A stretch of 64,000 bases of DNA. It comes from Curtobacterium sp. GC_Cur_3. GTDB taxonomy: Bacteria > Actinomycetota > Actinomycetes > Actinomycetales > Microbacteriaceae. How positions within the stretch are numbered: position 1 is the first letter of the stretch; each line of letters begins with the position of its first letter. The notes beneath the pieces were generated by a model. The model had not been told where the DNA came from, searched no databases, and saw only the letters and a list, made by a program, of their open reading frames with translations. A program made the position numbers and the translations under genes. The stretch covers positions 1 through 64,000 of the forward strand of contig NZ_JALNUI010000018.1 in the NCBI RefSeq assembly GCF_026544205.1, written 5' to 3'. Below are positions 11,129-18,015 of the stretch, one piece after another.

Positions 11129-11760
11129 GGTCGCGCGGTCTCTCCGGTCGTGAGCGGTCGGGCGTCGCGCCTGCGGCCGAGCCTACCGATGACACGGTCG
11201 ACGACGACGCCGAGCACACCGGCCACCACCATCGAGACCACGGCCGCGACGAGCGGTTCGTGCAGGACGCTCGAGGTCGCGAGCGCGATCCCGACCGACG
11301 TCGCCGACCACGCCACGCCCGCGATCGCACTGATGGCGATGAACCGACGGTAGGGCAGCCCGGTGGCACCGGCGGTCATGTTCACGGCGACGCGGCCCAC
11401 CGGGACGTACCGGCCGACGAGGATCAGGCTCGCCGAGCGTCGACGCATCTGCCGTTCCGCGAAGGCGAAGGCGGCCGCGATCCTCGGGCGCTCCGCCCGG
11501 GACAGCCGCTCGAGTCCGATGCGCCGACCGATCAGGTACGCGATCGAGTCACCCGCGATCGCACCGGCAGCAGCGGCGACCAGGACGCCGGCGATGACCG
11601 GCTGTCCCGAGGTGACCGCGATGGCGGCGACCGCCACGAGCGCAGTTTCGCTCGGTACCGGCGGGAAGAAGCCGTCGACCAGGCACAGGGCGAACAGGAC
11701 GACGTAGACGAGCGGACTCGCCGCGAGGTCCACGACGAACGGGGTGATCTGGTCGAACAC
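11125..11760 (-). CDS. DedA family membrane protein (VTT/SNARE-associated domain)
   Basis: A 211-residue polytopic protein with the DedA signature near the front: FFPPVPSETALVAVAAIA, then GAIAGDSIAYLIGRRIG, the ERQMRRRSASLILVGRYVP block and MTAGATGLPYRRF. Bacterial DedA proteins are linked to envelope integrity and lipid-carrier or phospholipid recycling. The GTG start has an SD-like GGAG upstream and a TAGCGT -10 candidate 36 nt before the transcription start region. It is the first gene of an operon with a two-component system, an arrangement that suggests envelope-stress control. Confidence 0.9.
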   Translation of the reverse strand: MFDQITPFVVDLAASPLVYVVLFALCLVDGFFPPVPSETALVAVAAIAVTSGQPVIAGVLVAAAAGAIAGDSIAYLIGRRIGLERLSRAERPRIAAAFAFAERQMRRRSASLILVGRYVPVGRVAVNMTAGATGLPYRRFIAISAIAGVAWSATSVGIALATSSVLHEPLVAAVVSMVVAGVLGVVVDRVIGRLGRRRDARPLTTGETARP

Positions 11761-11802
11761 GGCGAGCTCCAGTTCCGCCGACGACGATCGCCGACGTCAC
11801 CG

Positions 11803-11808
11803 ACGCTA
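11803..11808 (-). promoter_or_regulatory. -10 box candidate for DedA-kinase-regulator operon
   Basis: TAGCGT on the minus strand, about 43 nt before the DedA start codon. No convincing -35 element was seen. Confidence 0.35.
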
Positions 11809-11854
11809 CGGAGCGCGGGACCTCCTGCCATCCCGCTGCGGGGTCGGCGACCCC

Positions 11855-12736
11855 CTACCCGGGTATGACCGGTGCCTGCCCCATCACCACGTCGGGGGCG
11901 TCGACGGAGCGGTCGGTGACGGTCGTCGGCGCCTCGAGGTGGACGGCGCCGGAGGGCACGATCCCCGCGCCGCCGAAGCGCTCCATGACCCGCCACTGCG
12001 CGACGACGTCCTCGCCGGCGTGGCCGACCGGCAGCCGGTCCCAGAACTCGAACCCGCCGACCTCGACGAGCGCGGCACGGTCGTAGAGCGCGCAGGCACC
12101 GACCCAGGCGACGTGGTACGGCATCCACCCGCCCGGTTCGACGTCGAGGCCGGCTGCGACGTGCGCGAGGTTCGCGGCGTTGTGCAACGACCAGCGCTCG
12201 AAGCCCGGGGACCCGCGGCGGATCACCTCGGGCAGCACCTGCCCGTCCCACGGCTCGAACGGCGCGGTCTCGTGCGGACGCACGTCGGCCAGGTACGACA
12301 GCCCCTGCACCGCGCTGCCGACGAAGCCGCAGCCGAGCGTCCGCAGCGCGTCGAGCATCCGGGACACGGAGCCGGGCTCCAGCCAGACGTCGTCGTCGAG
12401 GAACAGCACGGCCGGGGCGGACGCGCGGTCCAGCAGGAACTGCCGGTGCTCGGCCAGGCCACGCCGTTCCGGGTGGGTGAGCAGCGTGACGGGCCGGCCC
12501 TGGGCCTCCAGGACGCGCACCATGGCGGCGACCGCCGGACGCGACGCGACGTCGCTGGTCTCCGACTGGTCGCTCAGGACGACGCGGAACGAGGCGTCCG
12601 TCTGGGCGGCGAGCCCGGCGAGGGTCGTCGCCAGCTCGGCGGTGCGTCCCACGGTGGGGATGAGGACGTCGACGTCCGGCGCGTCGTCGGGTCGACCGTC
12701 GCGCGCCCAGGCTCCTGACCAGCGGGCGGTGCTCAC
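11855..12736 (-). CDS. Glycosyltransferase family 2-like (GT-A)
   Basis: A 293-residue protein with the GT-A opening DVDVLIPTVGRTAELATTLA, the catalytic metal-binding DDD in AVLFLDDDVWLEPGS at about residue 120, and a later GGFEFWDRLPVGHAGEDV block resembling the ED acceptor motif of family 2 enzymes. No transmembrane helix is visible. The GTG start (GTGA) overlaps the stop of the HldE-like gene by 4 nt; the open frame extends further upstream, but that part is antisense-like and would run through the kinase gene. Its place after aldehyde dehydrogenase and HldE-like genes suggests it uses a sugar nucleotide made by that operon. Donor and acceptor are unknown. Confidence 0.85.
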   Translation of the reverse strand: MSTARWSGAWARDGRPDDAPDVDVLIPTVGRTAELATTLAGLAAQTDASFRVVLSDQSETSDVASRPAVAAMVRVLEAQGRPVTLLTHPERRGLAEHRQFLLDRASAPAVLFLDDDVWLEPGSVSRMLDALRTLGCGFVGSAVQGLSYLADVRPHETAPFEPWDGQVLPEVIRRGSPGFERWSLHNAANLAHVAAGLDVEPGGWMPYHVAWVGACALYDRAALVEVGGFEFWDRLPVGHAGEDVVAQWRVMERFGGAGIVPSGAVHLEAPTTVTDRSVDAPDVVMGQAPVIPG

Positions 12737-14226
12737 ACGGCCTCGCCTCCCGTCGCCCCTCCCGACGTCTCGCGGATGCGACGGACCACGGCACTCGTGG
12801 AGTGCTCGGGGACGTAGTCGACCATGACGACCTCGCCGCCGTAGCTGCGCACGACCTCGGTCTCGCGGAGCATCTCGGGGGAGTAGTCGCCGCCCTTGAC
12901 GTAGACGTCGGGCTGCACGCGTTCGATGAGCGGAATGGGGGTGTCCGTCGCGAAGACCGTCACCAGGTCGACGCACGCGAGTGCCGCGAGGACGCCGGCT
13001 CGGTCCTCGGCGGTGTTGATCGGCCGCTCCGGGCCCTTGAGCCGACGGACGGAGTCGTCGTCGTTGAGCGCGACGACGAGCAGGTCCCCGAGCTCCTTGG
13101 CCTGGCGGAGATACGAGGTGTGTCCGCGGTGCACGACGTCGAAGCAGCCGTTCGTGAACACGACCCGGCGGCCCTCGCTGCGGGCGACGGCCACCGCGGC
13201 GGCGAGGTCGTCGTGGTCGACGACCGTCTCGGCCGGTGCCTCGACGGAGCGGAGCAGCGCGGCGGCGTCGCAGGTGGACGTGCCGGCCTCGCGGACGACG
13301 ACGTCGGCCGCGGCCTGCGCGAAGGCGACGGCATCGCGCGCCGGGGCGCCGACGGCCAGGGCGACCGAGGCGGCGGCGCAGAACGTGTCGCCGGCGCCGG
13401 ACGCCTGCTGTTCGGAGGCCGGGGTCGCGCGGGTGCGGAAGCCCGTGTCCTCGCCCGGCTCCAGGAGCACGGTGCCGTTGCGGTCGAGGGTGACCACGAC
13501 GGCGCGGGCACCGGTGGCGGCGAAGACCTCGTCGCGCGCGGCCACGACGGTCGCGGCGCGGTCGACACCGTCGCCGAGGGGCCGACCGAGGAGCGCCGCA
13601 GCCTCGCCCGCATTCGGCGTGACGAGGTCGGGACGCAGCTCGCGCCAGCCGCCCAGGTCGTGGGCGTCGACCACGACCACGTCGGGACGGTCGCGGTCGA
13701 TCACGGGCAGGACGCTCTCCGGCGTCACCCCGAGGCCGTAGTCGCAGACCACGGCGGCGTCGGCGGCGCGGATCGCACGGGCCACGGCGGCGGCGAGCTG
13801 CTCGCTGTGGCCGTCGGTCGGCATCGCGGCGAGCTCGTCGACGCGGACGACCACACGGTCGCCGCCGACGATCCGGGACTTCGACGTGGTCGTCGCGCCC
13901 GGGATCGTCACCATGTACGAGGTGTCCACCCCGGCGGCGTCGAGACGCTGGCGGAGGACCGCCCCGGCCTCGTCGTCCCCGAGCAGGCCGACCATGCGGA
14001 CGCGGGCACCCAGGGCGCGGGCGTTCACGGCGGTGTTCGCCGCGCCGCCGGGGACCGCGATGGTCTCGGTGACGCGGACGACGGGTGCGGGTGCCTCGCG
14101 GGAGACGCGCTCGGCCTCGCCGATCGTCCAGCGGTCCAGGATGCAGTCGCCGATCACGACGACGAGCGGCTCGCGGTCGTCGATGCGGCCGATCATGTCG
14201 CGGACCAGGCGGACGTCGGCGGTCAT
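12733..14226 (-). CDS. HldE-like bifunctional heptose-7-phosphate kinase / heptose-1-phosphate nucleotidyltransferase (copy 1)
   Basis: A 497-residue fusion with E. coli HldE architecture. The N-terminal PfkB/ribokinase domain (about 1-330) has PGGAANTAVNARALG and the catalytic SGAGD with Asp280. The C-terminal cytidylyltransferase-like domain carries GCFDVVHRGH from about residue 360, DDDSVRRLKGPERPI and the HldE-specific VYVKGGDY. It should phosphorylate heptose-7-phosphate at C1 and later attach AMP (ADP-heptose) after dephosphorylation. It lies between an aldehyde dehydrogenase and a glycosyltransferase gene with 4-nt overlaps on both sides. A second, diverged copy lies at 18016-19401. 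Nucleotide specificity (ADP versus other) is inferred from family only. Confidence 0.88.
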   Translation of the reverse strand: MTADVRLVRDMIGRIDDREPLVVVIGDCILDRWTIGEAERVSREAPAPVVRVTETIAVPGGAANTAVNARALGARVRMVGLLGDDEAGAVLRQRLDAAGVDTSYMVTIPGATTTSKSRIVGGDRVVVRVDELAAMPTDGHSEQLAAAVARAIRAADAAVVCDYGLGVTPESVLPVIDRDRPDVVVVDAHDLGGWRELRPDLVTPNAGEAAALLGRPLGDGVDRAATVVAARDEVFAATGARAVVVTLDRNGTVLLEPGEDTGFRTRATPASEQQASGAGDTFCAAASVALAVGAPARDAVAFAQAAADVVVREAGTSTCDAAALLRSVEAPAETVVDHDDLAAAVAVARSEGRRVVFTNGCFDVVHRGHTSYLRQAKELGDLLVVALNDDDSVRRLKGPERPINTAEDRAGVLAALACVDLVTVFATDTPIPLIERVQPDVYVKGGDYSPEMLRETEVVRSYGGEVVMVDYVPEHSTSAVVRRIRETSGGATGGEAV

Positions 14227-15728
14227 CGGTCGAAGCCCTCGGCGGGTGCGGTGACGCCCTCGTCGGTCCCGGGTGCAGCAGCGGCCGCAGCCGGTGCGGC
14301 GGACGTCGCGGACGGAGCAGGGGTGGCGGAGGCCGAGGGTGCGGCGGGGGCCGCTTCGAGGTGGACGACCGTGGTCGTCGTCATCTCGTCGAGCAGGTGC
14401 GGGCCGTACCCGAACCCGGAGCCCGAGGCACCGCGGGGCTCGGCGCTGCCACCGGGAGCGCCACCGAACACCGCGTTCACCTTCACGGTGCCGACGGGGA
14501 GGGTCGCGGCGGCGAGCAGCGCGTGCGCGGTGTCGTTGGTCAGGACCGAGGCGGCCAGGCCGTACCGGTCGGCGGCCGCGAGCTCGAGGCCCTCCTCGAA
14601 CGAGTCGACCACGCGGACGGGCGCGATCGGTCCGAAGGTCTCCTCGGTCAGCACGAGCGCGTCGTCGGTGCACCCGGTGAGCACGGTCGCGGGGTAGAAG
14701 GTCCCGGCACCGTCGGGCACGGAGCCGCCCGTGCGGACCTCGGCGCCCTTGGCGACGGCGTCGTCGACGTGCTGCTGCACGAGGACCCGGAGCCGGTCGT
14801 CGACGAGCGGGCCGTACTGCGCGGCGGGAGCTGCGGTCTTCGCCTCGGCCTCGGCGACGAGCGCCTCGACGAAGGCGTCGGCGACGTCGCGGTGCACGTA
14901 GACGCGCTCCACGCTCGTGCAGATCTGGCCGGTGTTCGCGAAGGCACCCAGGGCGGCCTGCCCGGCGGCCCACACGGGGTCGACGCCGGCGTCGACGACG
15001 AGCGCGTCGTTGCCGCCGTTCTCGCGGATGACGTGCGCGCGGGTGCCGGCGGCGACCTCGCTGAGCCGGTCCCCGGTCGCGGTGGAGCCGACGTGGGCGT
15101 AGACGGCGATGCCGTCCTCGGTGAGGAGCGCCTCGCCGGTGGAGGCGTCGCCGTCCACTCCGACGAACACGCCGTCGGGCAGTGCCTCGGCCAGCAGCTC
15201 GTTCAGCCGGGCGAAGGTCGCGGGGCACCGCTCGCTGCCCTTGTGCACGACGGTGTTGCCGGTGACGACGGCCGCGCCGATGATGCCGAGCGCGACGGCG
15301 ACCGGGTCGTTCCACGGCGTGAGCGCCAGGACGACACCGCGCGGGTGCGGGACGGTCCAGTCCGCGGCACCGTGCTGGCCGCGGAGGGACTCACCACGGT
15401 GCAGGGGGCCGAGCTCCGCGTACTGCAGGAGCGTGCCGATGCCGGCCTCGACGCCGCCCGCCGCGTCACCGGGGACCTTGCCGGTCTCGCGGGTGTTCAG
15501 CTCGGCGAGCTCGTCGGCGTGCGCCCGGAGGTGCTCGGCGGCGGCGCGCAACGCGGACCCGCGCTCGGCCGGGGCGGTGCGTGCCCAACCCGGGAACGCC
15601 GCTCGCGCCCGCGCCACCGCGTCGTGCACGGCGTCGGGGCCGGCGAGCGCGGTCGTGGAGGCGACGTCGCCGGTCACGGGGTCCAGGACGACGACCTCGT
15701 CCGTGGCGGTGGGGGCTTCGAGCGTCAT
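14223..15728 (-). CDS. Aldehyde dehydrogenase family protein with Ala/Ser/Pro-rich tail
   Basis: A 501-residue NAD(P)-dependent aldehyde dehydrogenase. Seen motifs: LALTPWNDPVAV (Rossmann entry), VVHKGSERCP (cofactor lysine), RENGGNDALV (general-base Glu region) and FANTGQICTSVERVYV with the catalytic cysteine. Residues after about 455 (APAAPSASATPAPSATSAAP onward) form a low-complexity Ala/Ser/Pro tail not usual in the family. ATG at 15728; the stop overlaps the HldE-like gene by 4 nt. Oxidation of a sugar aldehyde, or of a semialdehyde, is possible; the operon context suggests a carbohydrate role, but this is not shown by the sequence. Confidence 0.85.
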   Translation of the reverse strand: MTLEAPTATDEVVVLDPVTGDVASTTALAGPDAVHDAVARARAAFPGWARTAPAERGSALRAAAEHLRAHADELAELNTRETGKVPGDAAGGVEAGIGTLLQYAELGPLHRGESLRGQHGAADWTVPHPRGVVLALTPWNDPVAVALGIIGAAVVTGNTVVHKGSERCPATFARLNELLAEALPDGVFVGVDGDASTGEALLTEDGIAVYAHVGSTATGDRLSEVAAGTRAHVIRENGGNDALVVDAGVDPVWAAGQAALGAFANTGQICTSVERVYVHRDVADAFVEALVAEAEAKTAAPAAQYGPLVDDRLRVLVQQHVDDAVAKGAEVRTGGSVPDGAGTFYPATVLTGCTDDALVLTEETFGPIAPVRVVDSFEEGLELAAADRYGLAASVLTNDTAHALLAAATLPVGTVKVNAVFGGAPGGSAEPRGASGSGFGYGPHLLDEMTTTTVVHLEAAPAAPSASATPAPSATSAAPAAAAAAPGTDEGVTAPAEGFDR

Positions 15729-15758
15729 GCGCGTCCTTCCGGGCGGTGCTGCTGGGAC

Positions 15759-15812
15759 AGTGCTGATGGGTCAGTGCTCACGGGTCGGCGCTGATGGGTC
15801 ACGCCGATGGTC
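15759..15812. repeat. 14-bp tandem repeat upstream of aldehyde dehydrogenase
   Basis: Four adjacent units: AGTGCTGATGGGTC, AGTGCTCACGGGTC, GGCGCTGATGGGTC and a shortened ACGCCGATGGTC. They lie 31 nt upstream of the aldehyde dehydrogenase start (minus strand), in the divergent region shared with a GT9 gene. Could be regulator sites or slippage-prone DNA. Confidence 0.6.
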
Positions 15813-15911
15813 ATGAGGAGTTCGACACTGCTCCTCCTTCTCTGGACGTGGTCACGGCACTGCGTTCCGCGGTCAGGCGGCACACCGCCCAGCGATGCTC
15901 GGTAGACAGGA

Positions 15912-15933
15912 CGTCGGTCGATCCCGACCGACG
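15912..15933. promoter_or_regulatory. Inverted repeat in the leader of the GT9 gene
   Basis: CGTCGGTCG-ATCC-CGACCGACG, perfect 9-bp arms, ends 5 nt before the AGGAG ribosome site of the gene starting at 15953. It may be an operator or an RNA hairpin limiting translation. Confidence 0.45.
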
Positions 15934-15952
15934 ACGACAGGAGACAGCGGAC

Positions 15953-17056
15953 GTGGTGCGCATCGGCGACGGCGGCGAACGGTTCGAGGGGGTCCGCGAG
16001 GTCGCGGTCCTGCGGGGCGGAGGCCTCGGCGACCTGATGTTCGCGATGCCCGCGATCGAGGCACTCGCAGCTGCCTACCCCGACGCCCGGCTGACCCTGC
16101 TCGGCACGCCCGCGGCGGCGGCCCTGCTCGAGGGCCGGAGCGACGCGGTCGACGCCGTCGAGGAGCTCCCCGTCGTGCCGGGTGTCCGCGACGCCGGCGA
16201 CGGCGCGCCGACGCCGGAGGACTTCTTCGACCGGCTGCACGGCCGGTTCGACCTCGCGGTGCAGCTGCACGGCGGTGGACGCAACTCGAACCCGTTCCTG
16301 CTCCGCCTCGGCGCCCGCCACACCGTGGGGACCGCCACCGAGGACGCCGAGGTGCTCGAGCGCTGGGTCCGCTACGTCTACTACCAGCACGAGGTGCTGC
16401 GCGGCCTCGAGGTCGCCGGGTTGGCGGGCGCGGAACCCGTCACCCTCGACCCGCGCCTCGCCGTGACGGACGCGGAGCGCACCGCCGTCCGGGCGCGCCT
16501 CGGCGTGACGGGGAACCTCGTCGCGATGCACCCGGGCGCGACGGACCCCCGACGCCGCTGGAGCCCGGAGCACTTCGCCGCCGTGGCCATCGCCCGTCTC
16601 CGAGCCGGGGACGACGTGGTGGTCGTCGGCGACGACTCCGACCGCCCCGCCACCGACCGGATCACCGCGGCCGTGCAGGACGCCCTCGGCTCGACCGATC
16701 GCCTGCACGACGTCGTCGGCTCGCTCCCGCTCCGGGAGCTCCCCGCGGTGCTCGGCGCCGCGGACGTGATGGTCGGCGACGACTCCGGTCCGCGCCACCT
16801 CGCCCTGGCCGTCGGCACCCGCACGGTCGGCGTGTTCTGGTTCGGCAACGTCATCAACGCCGGACCGCTCGACCGCGGCCGGCACCGCGTCCTGATGTCC
16901 TTCGTCACGCGCTGCCCGGTGTGCGGGACCGACGTCACGCAGGTCGGCTGGACCGCCGAGCGCTGCGAACACGACCCGTCCTACGTCGACCAGGTCACGC
17001 CGGAGCAGGTGCTCGCCGACGTCGAGGACCTGCTCCGGACGGCGCCGGTCCGGTAG
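15953..17056 (+). CDS. Glycosyltransferase family 9 (heptosyltransferase-like), copy A
   Basis: A 367-residue GT9/ADP-heptose:LPS heptosyltransferase-type protein. The N-terminal domain opens AVLRGGGLGDLMFAMPAIEAL, and the C-terminal domain has AMHPGATDPRRRWSPEHFA and the donor-binding VMVGDDSGPRHLALAVGTRTV, in the family's usual order. A Cys cluster near the end (CPVCGTDVTQ, ERCEHD) could bind metal and is typical of this subgroup. I place the start at GTG 15953, 9 nt after AGGAG, rather than at the ATG 159 nt upstream, which lies inside the repeat region. It is divergent from the aldehyde dehydrogenase operon. The donor is presumably the heptose nucleotide made by the neighbouring genes. 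Confidence 0.85.
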   Translation: MVRIGDGGERFEGVREVAVLRGGGLGDLMFAMPAIEALAAAYPDARLTLLGTPAAAALLEGRSDAVDAVEELPVVPGVRDAGDGAPTPEDFFDRLHGRFDLAVQLHGGGRNSNPFLLRLGARHTVGTATEDAEVLERWVRYVYYQHEVLRGLEVAGLAGAEPVTLDPRLAVTDAERTAVRARLGVTGNLVAMHPGATDPRRRWSPEHFAAVAIARLRAGDDVVVVGDDSDRPATDRITAAVQDALGSTDRLHDVVGSLPLRELPAVLGAADVMVGDDSGPRHLALAVGTRTVGVFWFGNVINAGPLDRGRHRVLMSFVTRCPVCGTDVTQVGWTAERCEHDPSYVDQVTPEQVLADVEDLLRTAPVR

Positions 17057-17079
17057 CGCTGCGGCGGAACGCACAGCGG

Positions 17080-17116
17080 GTGGAATCGCGCGTTGCGAGT
17101 GGAATCGCGCGTTGCG
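17080..17116. repeat. 19-bp tandem duplication
   Basis: GTGGAATCGCGCGTTGCG occurs at 17080 and again at 17099, 19 nt apart, in the gap between convergent genes. A perfect GTCGGAA-C-TTCCGAC palindrome follows at 17118-17132. No coding role seen. Confidence 0.55.
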
Positions 17117-17193
17117 TGTCGGAACTTCCGACCCTCCACGCGCGATCCGACCTCCCATGGCGCGCGACAGGGGAACGAACGCACCACCGACAC

Positions 17194-17235
17194 GGACGGG
17201 AGGCCCGGTGCCAGCTGGCACCGAGCCTCCCGTCC
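17194..17235. terminator. Bidirectional hairpin terminator, dispersed-element type
   Basis: A 42-nt palindrome with 21-nt arms and a single mismatch: it begins GGACGGGAGGC and ends GCCTCCCGTCC, centred on CCAGCTGG. It sits between the converging GT9 gene (ends 17056) and SDR gene (ends 17258). No T tract. The arm sequence recurs elsewhere in the window. Confidence 0.65.
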
Positions 17236-17257
17236 GCGACATGGGCGCGTCAGCGCG

Positions 17258-17962
17258 TCACGGCCAGCTGGGCTCCGTGGCCGGCATGATCGACAGCTCG
17301 CGGATCTCGCAGCCTGCCGGCTGCGAGAGCGCGAACATGATCGAGTTCGCGACGTACTCGGGCTCGATGAGCTGCGCGTCCGGGCCCGGCTTGTACTGCT
17401 CGGTGCGGTCGGCGAAGAAGTTCGTGCGCATGCCGGCGGGGATCACGTTCGTGACGCCGACGCGCCCGGCCGTCTCGGCGGCCAGGGCCTGCGAGAAGCC
17501 GCGGACGCCGAACTTCGACGCCGAGTACGCGGTGCCGTGGCCGACACCGCGCAGGGCGAGCGACGAGGAGATCGTCACGACGCGGCCGTGTGAGGCCTCG
17601 AGGGCGGGGAGGGCGGCGCGCACCGTCGACGCGGTGCCGATGAGGTTCACGCCGACGATCTTCTCCCAGTTGCCGGACGAGATCGCGTCGATCGGGGCCG
17701 GCGTGTCGATGCCGGCGGCGGTGACCACGGCGTCGAGGCCACCGTGGCGCTCGACGGCTTCGCGCACGGCCTGCTCGACGGCGTCGGTGTCCGAGACGTC
17801 CACGGCGACGGCGTCGACGCCCTCGGGGACGGCGTCGATGCGCAGGTCGAGGACGATCGGGGTGCCGCCGGCCTCGGTGACGGCGGCCACGACGGCTGCG
17901 CCGAGTCCGGATGCGCCGCCGGTGACGAGGACGCGGCCGATGGGGGTGGTGGGGACGGGCAT
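17258..17962 (-). CDS. Short-chain dehydrogenase/reductase (classical SDR)
   Basis: A 234-residue classical SDR: TGGASGLGAAVV cofactor loop at about residues 14-25, VVTAAGIDTP for the NAG-type motif, the catalytic Ser in TISSSLALRG and YSASK with the Tyr/Lys pair. Ends with PATEPSWP. The ATG at 17962 has AAAGGA 5 nt upstream; the frame stays open further but lacks a better start. It follows the second HldE-like gene by 53 nt and may be co-transcribed with it. It is too short and of the wrong subtype to be the ADP-heptose epimerase HldD (extended SDR of about 310 residues). A keto-sugar or polyol oxidoreductase role is possible. Confidence 0.85.
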   Translation of the reverse strand: MPVPTTPIGRVLVTGGASGLGAAVVAAVTEAGGTPIVLDLRIDAVPEGVDAVAVDVSDTDAVEQAVREAVERHGGLDAVVTAAGIDTPAPIDAISSGNWEKIVGVNLIGTASTVRAALPALEASHGRVVTISSSLALRGVGHGTAYSASKFGVRGFSQALAAETAGRVGVTNVIPAGMRTNFFADRTEQYKPGPDAQLIEPEYVANSIMFALSQPAGCEIRELSIMPATEPSWP

Positions 17963-18015
17963 GGATGTCCTTTGCGTTGTGGTGCTGGTGTGGGGAGGGA
18001 CGAGCAGGGAGCGGT

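Noticed and set aside
12736..12976. Upstream extension of the GT2-like glycosyltransferase
   Set aside because: The extra 80 residues are Arg/His-rich shadow sequence of the HldE-like gene; GTG 12736 with a 4-nt overlap fits the operon.
15794..15952. An N-terminal extension of GT9 copy A from the upstream ATG
   Set aside because: It would translate the tandem repeat and the dyad, has no ribosome site, and adds residues foreign to the family; GTG 15953 has AGGAG at 9 nt.
17258..17962. The SDR as the missing HldD epimerase
   Set aside because: Length and motifs (TGGASGLG, YSASK, 234 residues) are of a classical SDR; HldD is an extended SDR of about 310 residues.
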